Shown here: positions 24,870-40,039 of the stretch, piece by piece | How positions within the stretch are numbered: the first letter of the stretch is position 1 | Layout of the letters: every line of letters begins with the position of its first letter | From: Epiperipatus broadwayi | Taxonomy: Eukaryota > Onychophora > Udeonychophora > Euonychophora > Peripatidae | NCBI GenBank assembly: GCA_028023455.1 | Contig: JAQFVV010012441.1 | Coordinates: 4,153,911-4,217,910 of the forward strand | DNA length: 64,000 nucleotides | Direction: 5' to 3' | Notes under the pieces: model-generated | What the model was told of the DNA's origin: nothing | Databases searched by the model: none | What the model saw: the letters and a program-made list of their open reading frames with translations, nothing else | Translations under genes and position numbers: made by a program

Positions 24870-27800
24870 TAATGATATGTGTGTATATGTAAGGCATTGG
24901 CTTTATTAATGAAAGTAATGATTGATTTAATAAACCAAAGAGACTATATCAATTCTACAGATTTTGTAACATTTATTTTGTAGAAAAGAAATGATAACAT
25001 TAAAGACGTAAACAGATCTATAAGTTTAAACTGTATTTACAAATATAGAAGATAGAAAAAATAAATATGTACATGTAGTTTAAGCATCAGTAATGAGTAT
25101 TTATCATGTCAATAATTTAATAATATACAGTTATCAAACCTGTGTCCCAATGATAGATATCCATATTGATCACATCATTATATACAAGATGATAATAAAG
25201 AAAAGAAACTTCAAAAAGATTGTTTTAATGAATTAGAATCTAACTGGCTAAATTATATTTACATTTGATACACATACATATGCATATTTGATACATATAC
25301 ATATTAGTTGCAGTACAATTACAGTTGTTGCAGTTAGATTGGTATGAAGACCCCTCTCCTTTACTAAATCATATGTAACTCCTACTATGATAGAAAAGTA
25401 GATTCACTCAGGGGGTTGAATCATTCATACTACTATTCAATATTTAGATATAATAAATTATAAGTGCCAACAGTTAACTAGTTGTCATATGTAAATTACA
25501 TCACCACAAACAATGCTTAAACAAATTAATGGAATATCAGCAATGTGATGTCAATACAATGTTCAAAGAGGTAGTAAATGAAACATTTATTATCAGCATC
25601 TGAGATCTTAAATATAATGTGATTAAAAATTTAAGATTAAATATGTACAGAGGTTTTAAACAAACTTCATTTAACAAGTAAAAGTAAATAGATTATAAGT
25701 GTTTCATTTCTTCTCTATTTTAGTGTTACCTTGACCAAAAATTACTGATATTCAATTGATTTATTTAGACTTATGTTGTGTTGAACAATTTATATATAAT
25801 AACCTTTGTGCTTTATTATATTTAGAAGTAATGATTTGCAGGTAAGTAACAGCTGAATATACAAAACAAAAATAAGCTGGGGTCCAAAGACTTTATGTTA
25901 TTTATATAGATTACTTTTATTTTAATGATTTTAATAATTTTTGCAATCATTTTTAACAATCACTAATTGCACTGAAAATATTTATTAGAATGCATGTAAT
26001 ATATTTTTTTAAATAAACAAAAATAAAAAAAATCTTACTGTGTACATTAGCTAGAACAATGCAACATTTTTTCTTCTGTCCCACAATGTAAATTTGAATC
26101 CTTCATAAACCATCTTACAGTTATAAAAATATATATGTCATACTTATTAAATAGTATCATCTTTAAAAAAAAAGACAATCATTTCTGCATGATAAATAAT
26201 TTTAAAGATTTGTACCATTTTATACAAAGTGAGTTCTGCAATACAACCTTTGAACTATAGAGTATTGCATTTTGATGATAACTTATGTTATCTATTAATA
26301 AAAACAAAACAAAAAACAAATATATATTTAACATTTATTTATTTATTGCAATACAAATGCCATTGAATAAAATCATAATTGTACAATTTAACTACAACTA
26401 TTGTTTTGAAAGTGATATAGGAATTTTCCAAGAAAGAATTAACAACATTTGGAAAAAGAGTTATACATAAGAAAAACAACATTTTTATTAAATAGCCTAG
26501 TTCAGGATTAGAAGAGAGAAAACTATTCAACAGCCTTTCATAAAGAAAGAGTAGTGTAGGAGGCAGTTCTTATCCTATTATTATAGAATATGAACTTTGA
26601 CAAAAATTTTTTTTTACAATTTATTCCTGATCTGGCATATCTAGATAATTATTTTTCAAACAATATTAGATATTGAATAAATTGTAAATGGATCATCTAA
26701 GGGAGAGATAAAAGTTCTTAATTAGAAACCCACGTTATATGCATAGCAGACAGATGTACTATCTTTGTGCTACAATATCTTTCATATATATATATTATTT
26801 TAGTAAAATAATTTTGGAATATTTTACAAGATATTTTAGTTTCTGATCATGTATATATATACTCTATAAATTTATTTAGTTTTAAAAGCAAAAGAATAAC
26901 TATAAGAAATTAACTATCTTTATTTTAACCACTTTTTGCTCTACCTGAAACAATAAATATGAAAATAATATCACTGCTCTCCTCTGTCTGTGTTTATTTT
27001 TCCAAATCAAAAATATAATGCCAGTACACTCACAATCAAGGGCACCTTCTCTAATGTTGTTGATAGTATGCTTGAATAATCATGGAGTAGGAAATGATAG
27101 TATATTAAATTCTTATCACAGACCCATTTCTAGACACTGCCTTTGTCTATGAAGACATGGGATTTAAAACTGGAAACGATGAATTTATTCAAATAACAAC
27201 CATCTTTAATTTTATTTCATTATTAAAAAAAAAAAGCCTGCAATGCAAAACATCGTAACGTTTTATATCCAAACCATCTGATAATCATTGATTCCTTGAA
27301 GCTTATAGGCTTGGGATAAATCATCAAACGGTTTATTTTTAACATTTATGTTCTTAAAAAAAGATGCGTGTAGATATAATTGAATTGAAGTTACTACAAT
27401 ACATAGTTAATAATCCAGGGTCAGATCTTTATAACTGTGTAAGCAGATTATGTAGGATTCAAAAACCATAGGTTATTATATATTCCAGGCTTTTAGTACG
27501 AATAGTAAAATAGAGTTAAAGGTGGCCGATTTATGTATAATTGTATTACTTACACCATTTACTCCCTTGTCTTCATTAGTAAGAGTATATCCATAAAGCC
27601 AGTTGGAAATTGAGGATTCAAACCCCCCCCCCCCAATCATCTGGTTATTACTGATTAATTAAGCATAATACAAATGTCAATAGAATAGAAAGCTGATATT
27701 GCTTTATCACATATTATGAGAACTAAAGAATCAAATAGGTTGTTACTATAATTCCAAGCAGATAGTTATATATCCCATAACTAAAAGTATCTAGTTATTG

Positions 27801-29260
27801 ATTTATTAATTGGTATTAACAGTTATTGCATATAAAGCTGTTTATGTATAGTCTTAATTACTTGAAAAATAAAATCGTGAGCTTATATAGGAAATTTTTA
27901 TCTTTTTTTTTATATTTATAATCCTCTATTTCATGGACATGGTTGTCTAGCATAATAAATTTACCAGAGACTTTCATAGTATATATGTATATATAATTTA
28001 TCGAAGAAACTACTTACAGTATATATTTTAAATTGAATGCAGTAACTTTTCCATTCGAGGTTTTATTTTTTAATAGAAAAAATAATAATTAGATTTTTAT
28101 TATTTATATAGATATAAATAATTTCGAACTATATATTGATTACTAATTTTCTATTGAAATATATAGTTTACGATTATTTTAATACATGATTTTTTTCTAT
28201 TTGTTCTATCTACGGCATTGCATGACTAGATTGAATTAACGGTATATTGTTTTCGAATCATGCAATATATAATAGGGCTGCTGAACAATTTTCACACATT
28301 GTATTTAACACTAAGCTTCTTAAGATTGATTTTGTTTTGCATGCTAACCTATATATAAAAAAAGAATGTACTAATGATATTTCTAGATGATTAATTTGGA
28401 ATATTTTAAATCCGTCAAGAATCTCCTTGATTAGTTAGTGCTTCGTTGGTTATAAGTATATTTCGTTTAATTACAATGCTTCTCGAGTATTTTGAATAAA
28501 GGTTTTAAAGTTTTTGTTGTGTGTGCATGCTATATATACCTTAGTTTATATGTAAAAATTAATAAGTAAACGTATGACAAAAATATATGCAAATAAACGT
28601 TAATTAATTTTAATGTACTCTCACCTATTATAAAATAAAAGATTGGCCTTCTTCTCACACTATACTCATAATCTCAGTATTGCATTTTCTGATAAAACTA
28701 CTGGTACTTTTCTCCTGGTTCAAATGTTTGGCTGATTCCTGCTGTATTGCAGTATGCTGAAGTAACATTATATTGACAAACAAAAGCAAAGTAAAATGTA
28801 AACATTGCATTTTTATAATTCATTTTGACTACTCCAAAAAAAAAGTGAGAAATATTGATATTAATTGATAAAAGAGGTTTTCCATAAAAATTGTGTGTAT
28901 ATATATATATATTGTAACTTTGAGCTTTTCCAGTAAAGCTGAAGTTTTAGCCAGCTAATTGTTTAACTATATATATTGTAACATATTGTAACGTGATAAA
29001 AATGATACACTGAGAAATGATTAATATAATCTGAATAAAATATAGCCTAATCATTGGTCGCCATTTTATAATGGAATATTGATTATAATATGGGATGAGA
29101 ATATAAAAACTTTAGTATGTTTCAGAATTGAGACATCATTTATAATAATATAAATCTAGCTAAATGCAAAATGCCATTTTATAACAGCACCAAAGTTGAT
29201 GTGGCATTTTGTAACAATCACCACTTGTATGTGATCATCATCAGCCAGCATTGGATAGCT
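24870..29260. other. AT-rich intergenic DNA, nothing assigned
   Basis: About 4.4 kb of AT-rich DNA. A C homopolymer of about 13 lies at 27,626. A short inverted motif (GCCATTTTATAACAGCACC against GGCATTTTGTAAC) lies at 29,170-29,210, just upstream of the LINE tail. The frames at 26,285 and 26,339 are AT artefacts. No host exon was identified. Confidence 0.45.
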
Positions 29261-29265
29261 ATTAT

Positions 29266-31383
29266 GTAATAATAATAATAATTCAATTCAATTCAATTCA
29301 ATATCAATTTATTATGTGCATTTCAACTTTACACTTTAACAGAAATACACAATAAAGATAAAAAAAACAATAATAATTAAAAAAAAAAACAAAAACCAAC
29401 AACTATAAGCAAATACAAACTACATAAATAAGATTATATATACATAAATGTTAATAATTATAAATTTAGTTGTTTTCTAACATTCATAACAAATTGATCA
29501 CAAAAAATATCAATATTATTAAAAGTTAGATTATATACTATTTGCAATCTATTAATAACTGACTTACTAAAGAAATTATTTTTACATATACTAACCTTGA
29601 AAGTTTGCATTTCTTTAAATAAACGACTAGGTACTTTCAATTCTATTTTTGATATACAGTTACTGACATCAATTTTCCCATCAATCAACTTTTTCAACAA
29701 TATCATATCTTTCAATATTCTTCTTTCTTTTAATACTGTTTTAACAATTTGACATTCTCCCATTATTAATTTATTAAATCTTTTTTCAACATTATATATT
29801 CTTGACTGAATATTAATCAGATTGAAGTTCCATATACAAGAATTATATTCTAAAAGTGTAACAACAAGAGAAAAAAATAACCTATATTTTATGGAAATAG
29901 ATAAATCTCTCCCATATCTCAAAATACAGCCCATCTTTCTGTATGCTTTATTAATAATATATTTAATATGTGCATTAAAAGTAAAATTACTACAAAATAT
30001 AATTCCCAAATCGGATACAATCTCTTTATATTTAATAACCCTATTCTCAATTTTATATTGATAAACAGATTTTTCAGTTTTATTAGTATAGGAAACAATG
30101 CATGTTTTATTAATATTAATCTCCATATTGTTATACTTACACCATATAATAAAACTATCTATATCCTTTTGAACCTCAATATGATCACTATAAGTAATAA
30201 TTCTTTTAAATAACTTACAAACATCAGCATAAGTAAGTATCATACTATTTTTTATGCTATGATCAAGATCACACATATAAACATTAAAAAGTAATGGTGC
30301 CAATATTCCACCCTGAGGAACACCTATCATATTATCAAAAAAAAAAGAGAATTGGTTTTATCCATATGCACATAAGGTTTACGACCTCTCAAATAATTAG
30401 AAAACCACTCAACTAAATGAGGACTAACACCCAACATTTTAAATTTATACAAAAGTCTAATATATGAAACTTTGTCAAATGCCTGAGTCATATCAAAATA
30501 TACAACATCTAATTGCTGCCGATCAGATAAGGCATGAGCAATATGATCAGATATGACCATTAAATTAGTTTCAACAGATCTACCAGGTAAAAAAAACATG
30601 CTGATAACTTGGTAATACCCTAATCATATCTACAATAATATTACTATAAATACACCTTTCATAAATCCTAGCAAAAGGTGATAGAATTGAAATAGGTCTA
30701 TAATTACCAGAATCAGATCTATCCCCTTTCTTAAAAATTGGTATAATCTTAGCTATCTTAAATATATCAGGAATAATAGTTTTCTCAATCGATAAATTAA
30801 TGATATAATGCAATGGTGCTACCAAGCATTCAGCACAAACCTTGATAATAAAATTAGGAATATTTTCATATCCCATAGAAGATTTCGATTTAAATTTAGA
30901 AATTGCACTAAACACTTCAGGAATTACAATTTTATTAACATCTATATTCCAAAAACTCTCTTTATTAAATTTAATATCAACCATATTATCATTATCTGAA
31001 GTATCTAAATACATATTTGTAAAATGATTGACTAGATCATCCATAGAAGGCCTAACTACATTATATCTACAACTATTACCTCCAACAATATTAAGATCTT
31101 TTATATAATTCCAAAACATTTGTGGATTATTCCTAAAATTTTCTTCAACTCTATTTAAATTATTATTAATATCTCTTTTCATAAGAGTCTTAGTATAAGC
31201 ATGCAAACCACTAAATATCTTATATAATTCTTTATCATTAGTTAATTTGTATAACCTATGATATTTATGCTTTCTATTCAAACCCTTATACAATTCCTTA
31301 GAAAACTATTTAGGATATTTATTATTAGTATTCAAATAATGCCTAACAGGAATATATTGATCTAAACAATTTTGAACTATACC
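29266..31383 (-). pseudogene. 5'-truncated LINE, RT region, minus strand
   Basis: A non-LTR retrotransposon remnant of Jockey/CR1-superfamily character, which would have encoded the reverse transcriptase for target-primed insertion. On the minus strand, in order: KYPK-stop-FSKELYKG linker near 31,310; IIPIFKKGDRSDSGNYRPIS near 30,700; VVYFDMTQAFDKV (motif A) near 30,500; GVPQGGILAPLLFNVY (motif B) near 30,310; LTYADVCKLF (motif C) near 30,230; then a thumb-like region to the stop near 29,458. The catalytic YADD is changed to YADV. There are frameshifts at A-runs near 30,590 and 30,340, plus one in-frame stop. No endonuclease remains. The 3' end is (TTGAA)n plus (TTA)n at 29,266-29,302. Confidence 0.85.
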
Positions 31384-33660
<2,277 letters not shown>

Positions 33661-35525
33661 ACAATATTTAGACAACTACTTATTACTGACACAATATGGA
33701 AATAAAAGAAAATGAATAAATTCCCTTATAGTTTAAACATTATTTATAACAAAGCAAATCATGCATCAATATATAGTAACTTTGTTATAATCTGCATAAA
33801 ATTATCTATCTCAAATATTGGTCACACTAGGCAATAACAATATTTCTAATCCATAATTATTTAGATTATCTACTACACTAAAGTAAAACACTGATGACAA
33901 TCTTTTTAATTTATTCAGATAGAATTTAAAGCAAAAGAAAGAAAACAAGATCATCACTTCAGATATCAAGAAATCTATTCACTATCCCAAAATAAAGTAT
34001 GATAAGCAGTAAATATGCCTAAGATATCTTTTTAATTTATAATAGAATGAAACCAAATTCAAATCAATAAATAACTAAATTCTGATATACTTTACTAATT
34101 TAATATTTCTTATAGTAATGTAAACCTACATTAAAATTTAATGATATTCCCTATATAAATAAACTAGTTTCTAAAAATAATTAAAATAACATTTTGAGAA
34201 CATTTTATAAACCTATAATATTTATAATGTTAAAATAATATAAACCCTTCGCTATACTTTACATTATATCAATATGCAATTATTGCTTAAGTTATGTATT
34301 AAAATGAAACACTCTACAATAACTCATTATCAATAAACCAATGAGATAATCTTGCATTTTTACATACCCAATCACACCATTATATCAAATATACTGTAGG
34401 TTTCTATTGGATATTTACCAAATTACAATCATTGATATTATTCATCTATTTAAATCTCTAGTCAATCAATTATAAAAATGGAGTTGTCCAAGCCAAAGAT
34501 AGATATTAAGTTATAATATTTACTAAAATTTATGATCCACCTCAAAGAAGTTTAAAAGAGAATTAAGGTAAATCATTCTGATTAATGACAGAATAAAATC
34601 TATCATGGACTTTATAATGGGACAAGATAAGCACTTTAATAATCAACCATGAACTAATGAAATTATTTCTACCAGTAATATTGACTTAGATAAGTAAACA
34701 ATTATTTCAATGTAATGACAAATATAAAATTTATATCTAATCACACTTAATAATAACAATCATATAAAAAAACTGTGATTAAAACCATATCTCACAAATA
34801 ATGATTTGACCTTAGACCAAGATTTAAGTATCAAAAATTACTTCACAAACTTAAAAAAAATAATTAGACAAATTTATTGGGTTTTAATCAGTTTTAGATT
34901 TATTGATTTATAATATGAATTAGTAAGGATAGCAATAAAATTAAGAATAAAAAAATAATGTATGCAATTGACTGAAATCATAACTGGTTAAGAAAAATAA
35001 AATACAAATGCAATTACTCATGAATATATCTAATTAATTTGAAAATTTATCATTCTATAAAAATTAATAACAAACAATAAATAAATATATGTATAAAACT
35101 CAAAAATGTGTTGTACAACAATAGTACTATATATAGACTGAAGGAGAGGTTCCCAATATCCAGAGTTTAAATAGGATATACAATGAAAAAAAAATGTGAT
35201 CAAATAAAAATAGATTTTCATTTATTCACTAACATAATTTCTAAATAATTAAACTAACATAAAAATCTATTATATTTAAACCTTTCTCTTTATGCATACC
35301 CCCAAGTTAAATCTTGAATAAAAAAATTTAAACATTTGAAAACATTGGGTCACAAATTAACCTATATCAAAAGATAAGAGTTTAAATAATAATAACTAAA
35401 ATGAATCTCTCTGATCTTATTGCACGAGTTATATAATAACCCATATATACTATTGAGTCCTATGTTTTAAAATAAAATATGAACAAAATGTACACATTTT
35501 TTAATGAAAAATATAGACAAAAATA
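33661..35525. other. AT-rich DNA, no feature
   Basis: AT-rich sequence. If the candidate exons at 35.5-36.1 kb are real, this would be intron downstream of them on the minus strand. Confidence 0.4.
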
Positions 35526-35531
35526 TCATAC

Positions 35532-35619
35532 CATCTAAGTGAAATGTCTGTCCCTTTTTATCCACTGGTTCATCATAGTCCTGTTTCTTTGTTTCTGATC
35601 TCAATGCATAGACACCATT
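35532..35619 (-). CDS. Candidate internal exon (88 nt), unknown gene
   Basis: On the minus strand a pyrimidine-rich tract (TTTGTCTTCTCTACTTTAAG) ends in AG directly before the exon, and GTATGA follows it. The one frame open across it reads NGVYALRSETKKQDYDEPVD then KKGQTFHLD, leaving one base for the next codon. Its rich Asp/Glu/Lys/Gln/Gly content contrasts with the Ile/Asn/Leu/Tyr frames of the surrounding AT-rich DNA. I recognise no family. The plus strand is also partly open but with less protein-like composition. It may belong to the same gene as the candidate at 36,058-36,128; the phases do not join directly, so an intermediate exon would be needed. Confidence 0.4.
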
Positions 35620-36057
35620 CTTAAAGTAGAGAAGACAAACATAAATAATAACAATTGAGGATTTGAATTTCAATTACTTTTTCTTTTTAAATCCTGGTAT
35701 TTTTTTTTCAATTATACACCCATATTCAGCTTTTTAAAATAACAGATATTTGGGTGATGCAAAACTACACATCACTGGATCTGATGTTCTTTTTTCATTG
35801 GTAATAATGTATAAAGAGAATTCCTTCATTGAGAAAATTCAGTTACATCCAGATGAGTAATAAATGCTAGCATTTTGCTTTCTAAGTTAAAAAAGTGAAA
35901 TTTTGATTACTTAATATCATATAGAAGTTGAGTTAATCGATACTGTAAAATTCATTGATCAAAATATGATTTGCATATACACATATTGGGGTTTGTATTC
36001 ATCATAAATACATAGATAAAATCCTAGATTTTGACAATGGAATATTTTTATACTTAC

Positions 36058-36128
36058 TTGCAATGCAACACATTTTGAGGGTTTTTTATATTACATTTTG
36101 CTGTTTCCCCTGGAATTTTATTAACGAA
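36058..36128 (-). CDS. Candidate internal exon (71 nt), unknown gene
   Basis: On the minus strand, CTCTCCATTTAACTGGGGCAG precedes the exon (shown less its final G: CTCTCCATTTAACTGGGGCA) and GTAAGTA follows it, a consensus donor. The only open frame reads FVNKIPGETAKCNIKNPQNV then LHC, ending two bases into a codon. The composition is protein-like (two Cys, several Lys, Pro and Gly), but I do not recognise the family. It lies 440 bp upstream, in minus-strand order, of the 35,532-35,619 candidate, a plausible intron distance. A short exon by chance cannot be excluded. Confidence 0.4.
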
Positions 36129-36139
36129 CTGCCCCAGTT

Positions 36140-37120
36140 AAATGGAGAGACAGTTGGAATTTATCCTACCATGGTGATAGAAATTAATCACTTTAGAAAA
36201 TAAATTTGATAAATTTTTAAAGACAAATATAAAAGTGTCCATTCTAAGCAATGATAAAATTATAAGAACTCAAGTTACAGCATTTCAGTTCTATTTATAA
36301 TATATCTTTGCTGATATCAATGTTGTTAAGGCAACTGTTCAATATAACTCAATGATCACTCATTTATATAAAAAAATTGTTTAATAAAGTTTGTCTCCAA
36401 TGCAATGAAGACTTTAAATATTGGCTACAGTAAAAATAAAATAATTTTTTTGTTTTGCAATTTCAATCTTAATGTTCATTTTAAATCAAAAATAAAGAGT
36501 TCATATTGCATTATCAACACCTTTTAATGAATATATATATATATTGTACCAATATCGTATTGGTACATATCTCTAATTTTGTCTAAAATTATTAAAATAA
36601 AATACAGTTCATTAAAAGAAAATAGTATGTAAAATTTTAAAGAGTTTGTTTTTGAAATATAAAATTAAAGGTTAAAGAGTTTTTTTGTATTATTAGTATT
36701 GAAATAAAAGGTACAATTAATTAATTTAAAAGTAATTTGGGGGAAAGAATCTGGCTTAGAAAAGGTTAAAACTATAGCGGATTAAATGAATCTTTTACAT
36801 GAATTAAAAATATCTCTTTTTCATTTAAGTAAAAAAATATCTCTTTTGATTTAAAAAAAAAAAAAAATCTTAAAACTAATACTGAGTTTATTAGAATAAA
36901 ATATACAAGTGCATAAATGACGAATTAATGTTAACTATAAGGAATAGTAAAATATATGTGTGCGATTGTAAACATAGCAAAATGTGTGCCTGTTAAAATG
37001 AAATAAATGAAAGTTAAAAAATTAAAAATACTCAGCGTGGCTACTAAGTTAAAAATCAACAAAACAATAAGTTTTGAAATAGCTATTAAGTTAAACAAAA
37101 AACAACAGCAATAAGTTTGC
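36140..37120. other. AT-rich DNA, no feature
   Basis: AT-rich sequence, possibly intronic to the candidate minus-strand gene. The frame at 36,931 is hydrophobic AT-driven sequence without support. Confidence 0.4.
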
Positions 37121-37124
37121 AATG

Positions 37125-38340
37125 GCTGTTAGTTAACATCTCCAACAACAGGATTAAAAGCTTATCAGAGGAATGCAATTAAAAACAAGGAAGGAATTTC
37201 AGCAACAGATATTGCTGGCAGACATCAAAATGACAACAGGTCTTATTAATAAATAGTCCAGTTTTTCATCAGACAATCAGTTGAGATTACAGTTGAGAAA
37301 GAGTGCAGTTCAGTTCAGTGAGATCACCTCAGATTAAATCAGTCAATCAATCAGTTGAAAAATGCAGTGTTAGAAACCTTGGAAACATATGACTTTGCTC
37401 TAGCCTGAATCCAATTGAAGCAGTTAACCTGCCTGTGAAAATAATGCCTGCCTAACAACTTGAACATCTGCTGTCAATATCTAAATGTCTTAAAGAAAAA
37501 TTCTTTGGAATACTAAGCATTAAACCTCCTCAAGAAACCTCATATCCAGCTGGATAGAAATATTCTCAATTGAAGCAGCAACCAGGAAGAAAACAAAGTC
37601 CTACTGAAAATAAAGTACAAAGCAAACAGCAAGAAGTATCCACATTCAAAAATCCTAGGTAATAACATTTTTCTTATTCTCATTTCTAAAGTAGCCATCA
37701 CATTAGTTTGAAGCCTCCCAGAGTCAAGTAATAGTGAACTCTATAAGCATGCATAAATGAACTATTGATGTGCGTGTTTTGAAATGTTGTGTGTGTTCAT
37801 GCATTAGGATATATTGATTTCATTGTATTTTAAATGTCAAATATTATTTAATTCTTTATTATATTATATTGCTATTATGTATGTATGAGTCTGAAGGTAT
37901 GATAAGCCCTTGTTAATTTAAATAAGATTTATAAAAGTATTTAAAATTAGTATAATAAATGTTAATTAAATAAATTGTCTTTTAAACTTAAAGCTTAATT
38001 TTGTCAGTCAATTCTTTTTACCACTAATTGAAATAATTTGTTATTGAATTAAAAATAGACTGAGCTAGTTAAGGGATTTTTTTGAGTGCTGGATTATGGG
38101 CCTACTGTCCAAACATGTTAGTTCTAGAAACTAGCTGGCACCAGGGTTTACTCTGAAACAAATGCAATGCTTGGATAGTAAGGATTTGAATCTAGCAGTT
38201 GAGATGGGCCACAATCTGGAAATATGACTGTGTTATGTGTTGTATAGCTTGGTCTGACTGTGGGTATTGTTGATGGCCTTGCCATCAATAGTATTCTCCA
38301 CTCTGCTTGGATGGGCTGGTTCGTTCACATAATATTTATA
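37125..38340 (+). other. Unassigned transcribed- or LTR-like region
   Basis: From TTAGTTAACATCTCCAACAA onward the composition shifts to A/G/C-rich, T-poor DNA (GCAGTTCAGTTCAGTGAGAT, GAAGCAGCAACCAGGAAGAA) until CCTAG/GTAATA near 37,660, a good plus-strand donor. Then comes AT-rich DNA with AATAAA-type motifs near 37,952-37,975, and a GC-richer block at 38,060-38,330 (CTGGCACCAGGGTTTACTCT, GATGGCCTTGCCATCAATAG). No coding frame is sustained. A first non-coding exon or an old LTR plus leader are both possible. I cannot find paired terminal repeats. Confidence 0.25.
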
Positions 38341-38344
38341 ATAT

Positions 38345-39205
38345 AAGATTATAAATTTATTATAAATAAGGTTTAAACTCAGTTAAACCTAGCAAGTAGA
38401 GCATGTTGGATTGTCTACAGATCGAATCCAGTATAATATATATATATATTGCATGTATTTTTAATAATATACTCCAATAAACTAATTAATAAATAAACAT
38501 ATATGAAACATGAAACATTTAATTTTATAATAAGTAAGTTGTTGGTGAATGTAATAACAAAATGAAATATGTAATAATGAGTAATAATGATTTTATTCAA
38601 GTGACCTTTTTATGATTCACTTAATTATTTTTCCATATATTTATTTAGCTATTCATTCATTTTTATTTCCCCCTGAAATTGAACACAATCAATTTATGAT
38701 TTGATGGTAATATAAATAGTAAATAATGATATTATTTTAAAATATTAGGTTGCCATGGTTATCTAGTTAACATTTATATTTCAAGACCTTCATTATCCAT
38801 AGATCAAATAAAATCAAATTAAACAAGATCAATAAACTCCTTTATTTTTTATGTACCAGCACTAATCTAGGCAGATACAATATATTAACTGCTTGGGACT
38901 AAGCCACCATATTGAAATTTTTTAAAATACTGGCCTGAGACACAATTTTCACAATAACTTCAGTTTTAATTATGTTAGAGCAAAAACAATTACATTGCTA
39001 GAAACTAGAAAAATTAAGGAAAACAATAAGCATATAATAAATAGTGATAACTATATAAAAAATAAGGAAAAAAGAACTTTTCACATCCAAAATAATTATT
39101 ATTTTATTGTTTGTTCATAATTTGAAAATTAACATTAACTAAAATTCAAATTACATCTTCAGTGATAATTTCTTTGTATTCCTCACAAAATTATCTTTCT
39201 AAACA
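38345..39205. other. AT-rich intergenic DNA, nothing assigned
   Basis: AT-rich sequence without recognised coding or repeat content. Confidence 0.5.
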
Positions 39206-39207
39206 TG

Positions 39208-39425
39208 TCTTACCTGAGATAATCCATAACTTCACAATCTTCAAAAGAAGTCAGATATGACTTCTTCATTTTTAACTTGTATCCCAAATGTTCTAAATGT
39301 CAAAGACATCTATAAAAAAGATTCATCCTAATGGAAGATATAAAAGAAATCAGCATAACAATTGGCTTCTTGTCTAGCTAAAACTAGAAATTGTAGGCTA
39401 CTGTCTACATCACTGATAAAATGAG
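39208..39425 (-). pseudogene. RT-like scrap, Ty3/DIRS type (tentative)
   Basis: On the minus strand one frame reads ANCYADFFYIFH-stop-DESFL, which can be aligned with the YxDD-x-L-I-F catalytic strand of Ty3/gypsy or DIRS reverse transcriptases with the second Asp lost. After a frame change HLEHLGYKLKMKKSYLTSFE then DCEVMDYLR follows, resembling the HL-x-x-LG-x-K-L/I-x-x-x-KS-x-L segment and the Y-L-G strand downstream of it. The 3' end coincides with a perfect-looking donor (CTCAG/GTAAGA), so an exon of unknown function is the alternative. No other part of an element is nearby. Confidence 0.3.
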
Positions 39426-39465
39426 TTTCATCTCTTCATTTTATATTTTTTGTGTACATCAATGA

Positions 39466-40038
39466 GGTTTATATTCTTTATGGACACTAGTGATGTTTAT
39501 ATTCTTTATGCACAGAAGTGATGTTATCTTGTTATATTTAGTGTACCACATAGATATAATTTATTTGCATACAGTTCATTTGTTAGCTATAGACTTGAAA
39601 ATAATGTTATGAAACATATAGCAAAAACAAATCATGAATAAGAATAAACAAAAACATAAACAATAATCAGAATTTGATTATATGTTTGTGGATGCAATGT
39701 TTGTATACATTTGAGTATTAGTTTTATAATTGTTTATATTCTTTATGCACACAAGTGATGTTTATATTCTTTATGCACAGAAGTGATATTTATATTCTTT
39801 ATGCACAGAAGTGATGTTATCTTGTTATATTTATTGTATCATATAGATATAATTTATTTGCATATAGTCCATTTGTTAACTATAGACTTGAAACTAATGT
39901 TATGAAACATATAGCAAAACCAGAGTGACTACAAAGCATGAACAAGAATAAACAAAAACATAAACAAGAATCAGAATTTGATTATATGCTTGCATATTTG
40001 ATCTTTGTATACATTTGATTATTAGTTTTATAACTCAT
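39466..40038 (+). repeat. Tandem duplication of about 290 bp
   Basis: Two direct copies start with TTTATATTCTTTATGCACAG and contain AAGTGATGTTATCTTGTTAT, TAGATATAATTTATTTGCAT, TAGACTTGAAA, GTTATGAAACATATAGCAAA and TTAGTTTTATAA. Copy 1 ends near 39,737 and copy 2 near 40,035. The 28-bp starting piece is itself repeated two to three times at each unit head. The divergence is low, so the duplication is fairly recent. Confidence 0.8.
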
Positions 40039-40039
40039 T

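Noticed and set aside
25820-25860. Possible 16-nt microexon: TTATATTTAG, AAGTAATGATTTGCAG, GTAAGTAA
   Set aside because: The donor is excellent, but the segment is too short to support by sequence alone and there is no neighbouring exon to join.
27540-27660. GGTTTGAATCC beside a long G run on the minus strand as a tRNA-SINE box B
   Set aside because: No box A at a suitable distance and no second copy in the window.
29205-29260. CTGATGATGATCACATAC on the minus strand as a further hammerhead
   Set aside because: There is a CTGATGA box and an ATCAC/GTGAT hairpin, but no GAAA box follows and stem I does not pair.
39466-40038. Direct repeats as a CRISPR-like array
   Set aside because: The units are long, tandem and without unique spacers; the genome is eukaryotic.
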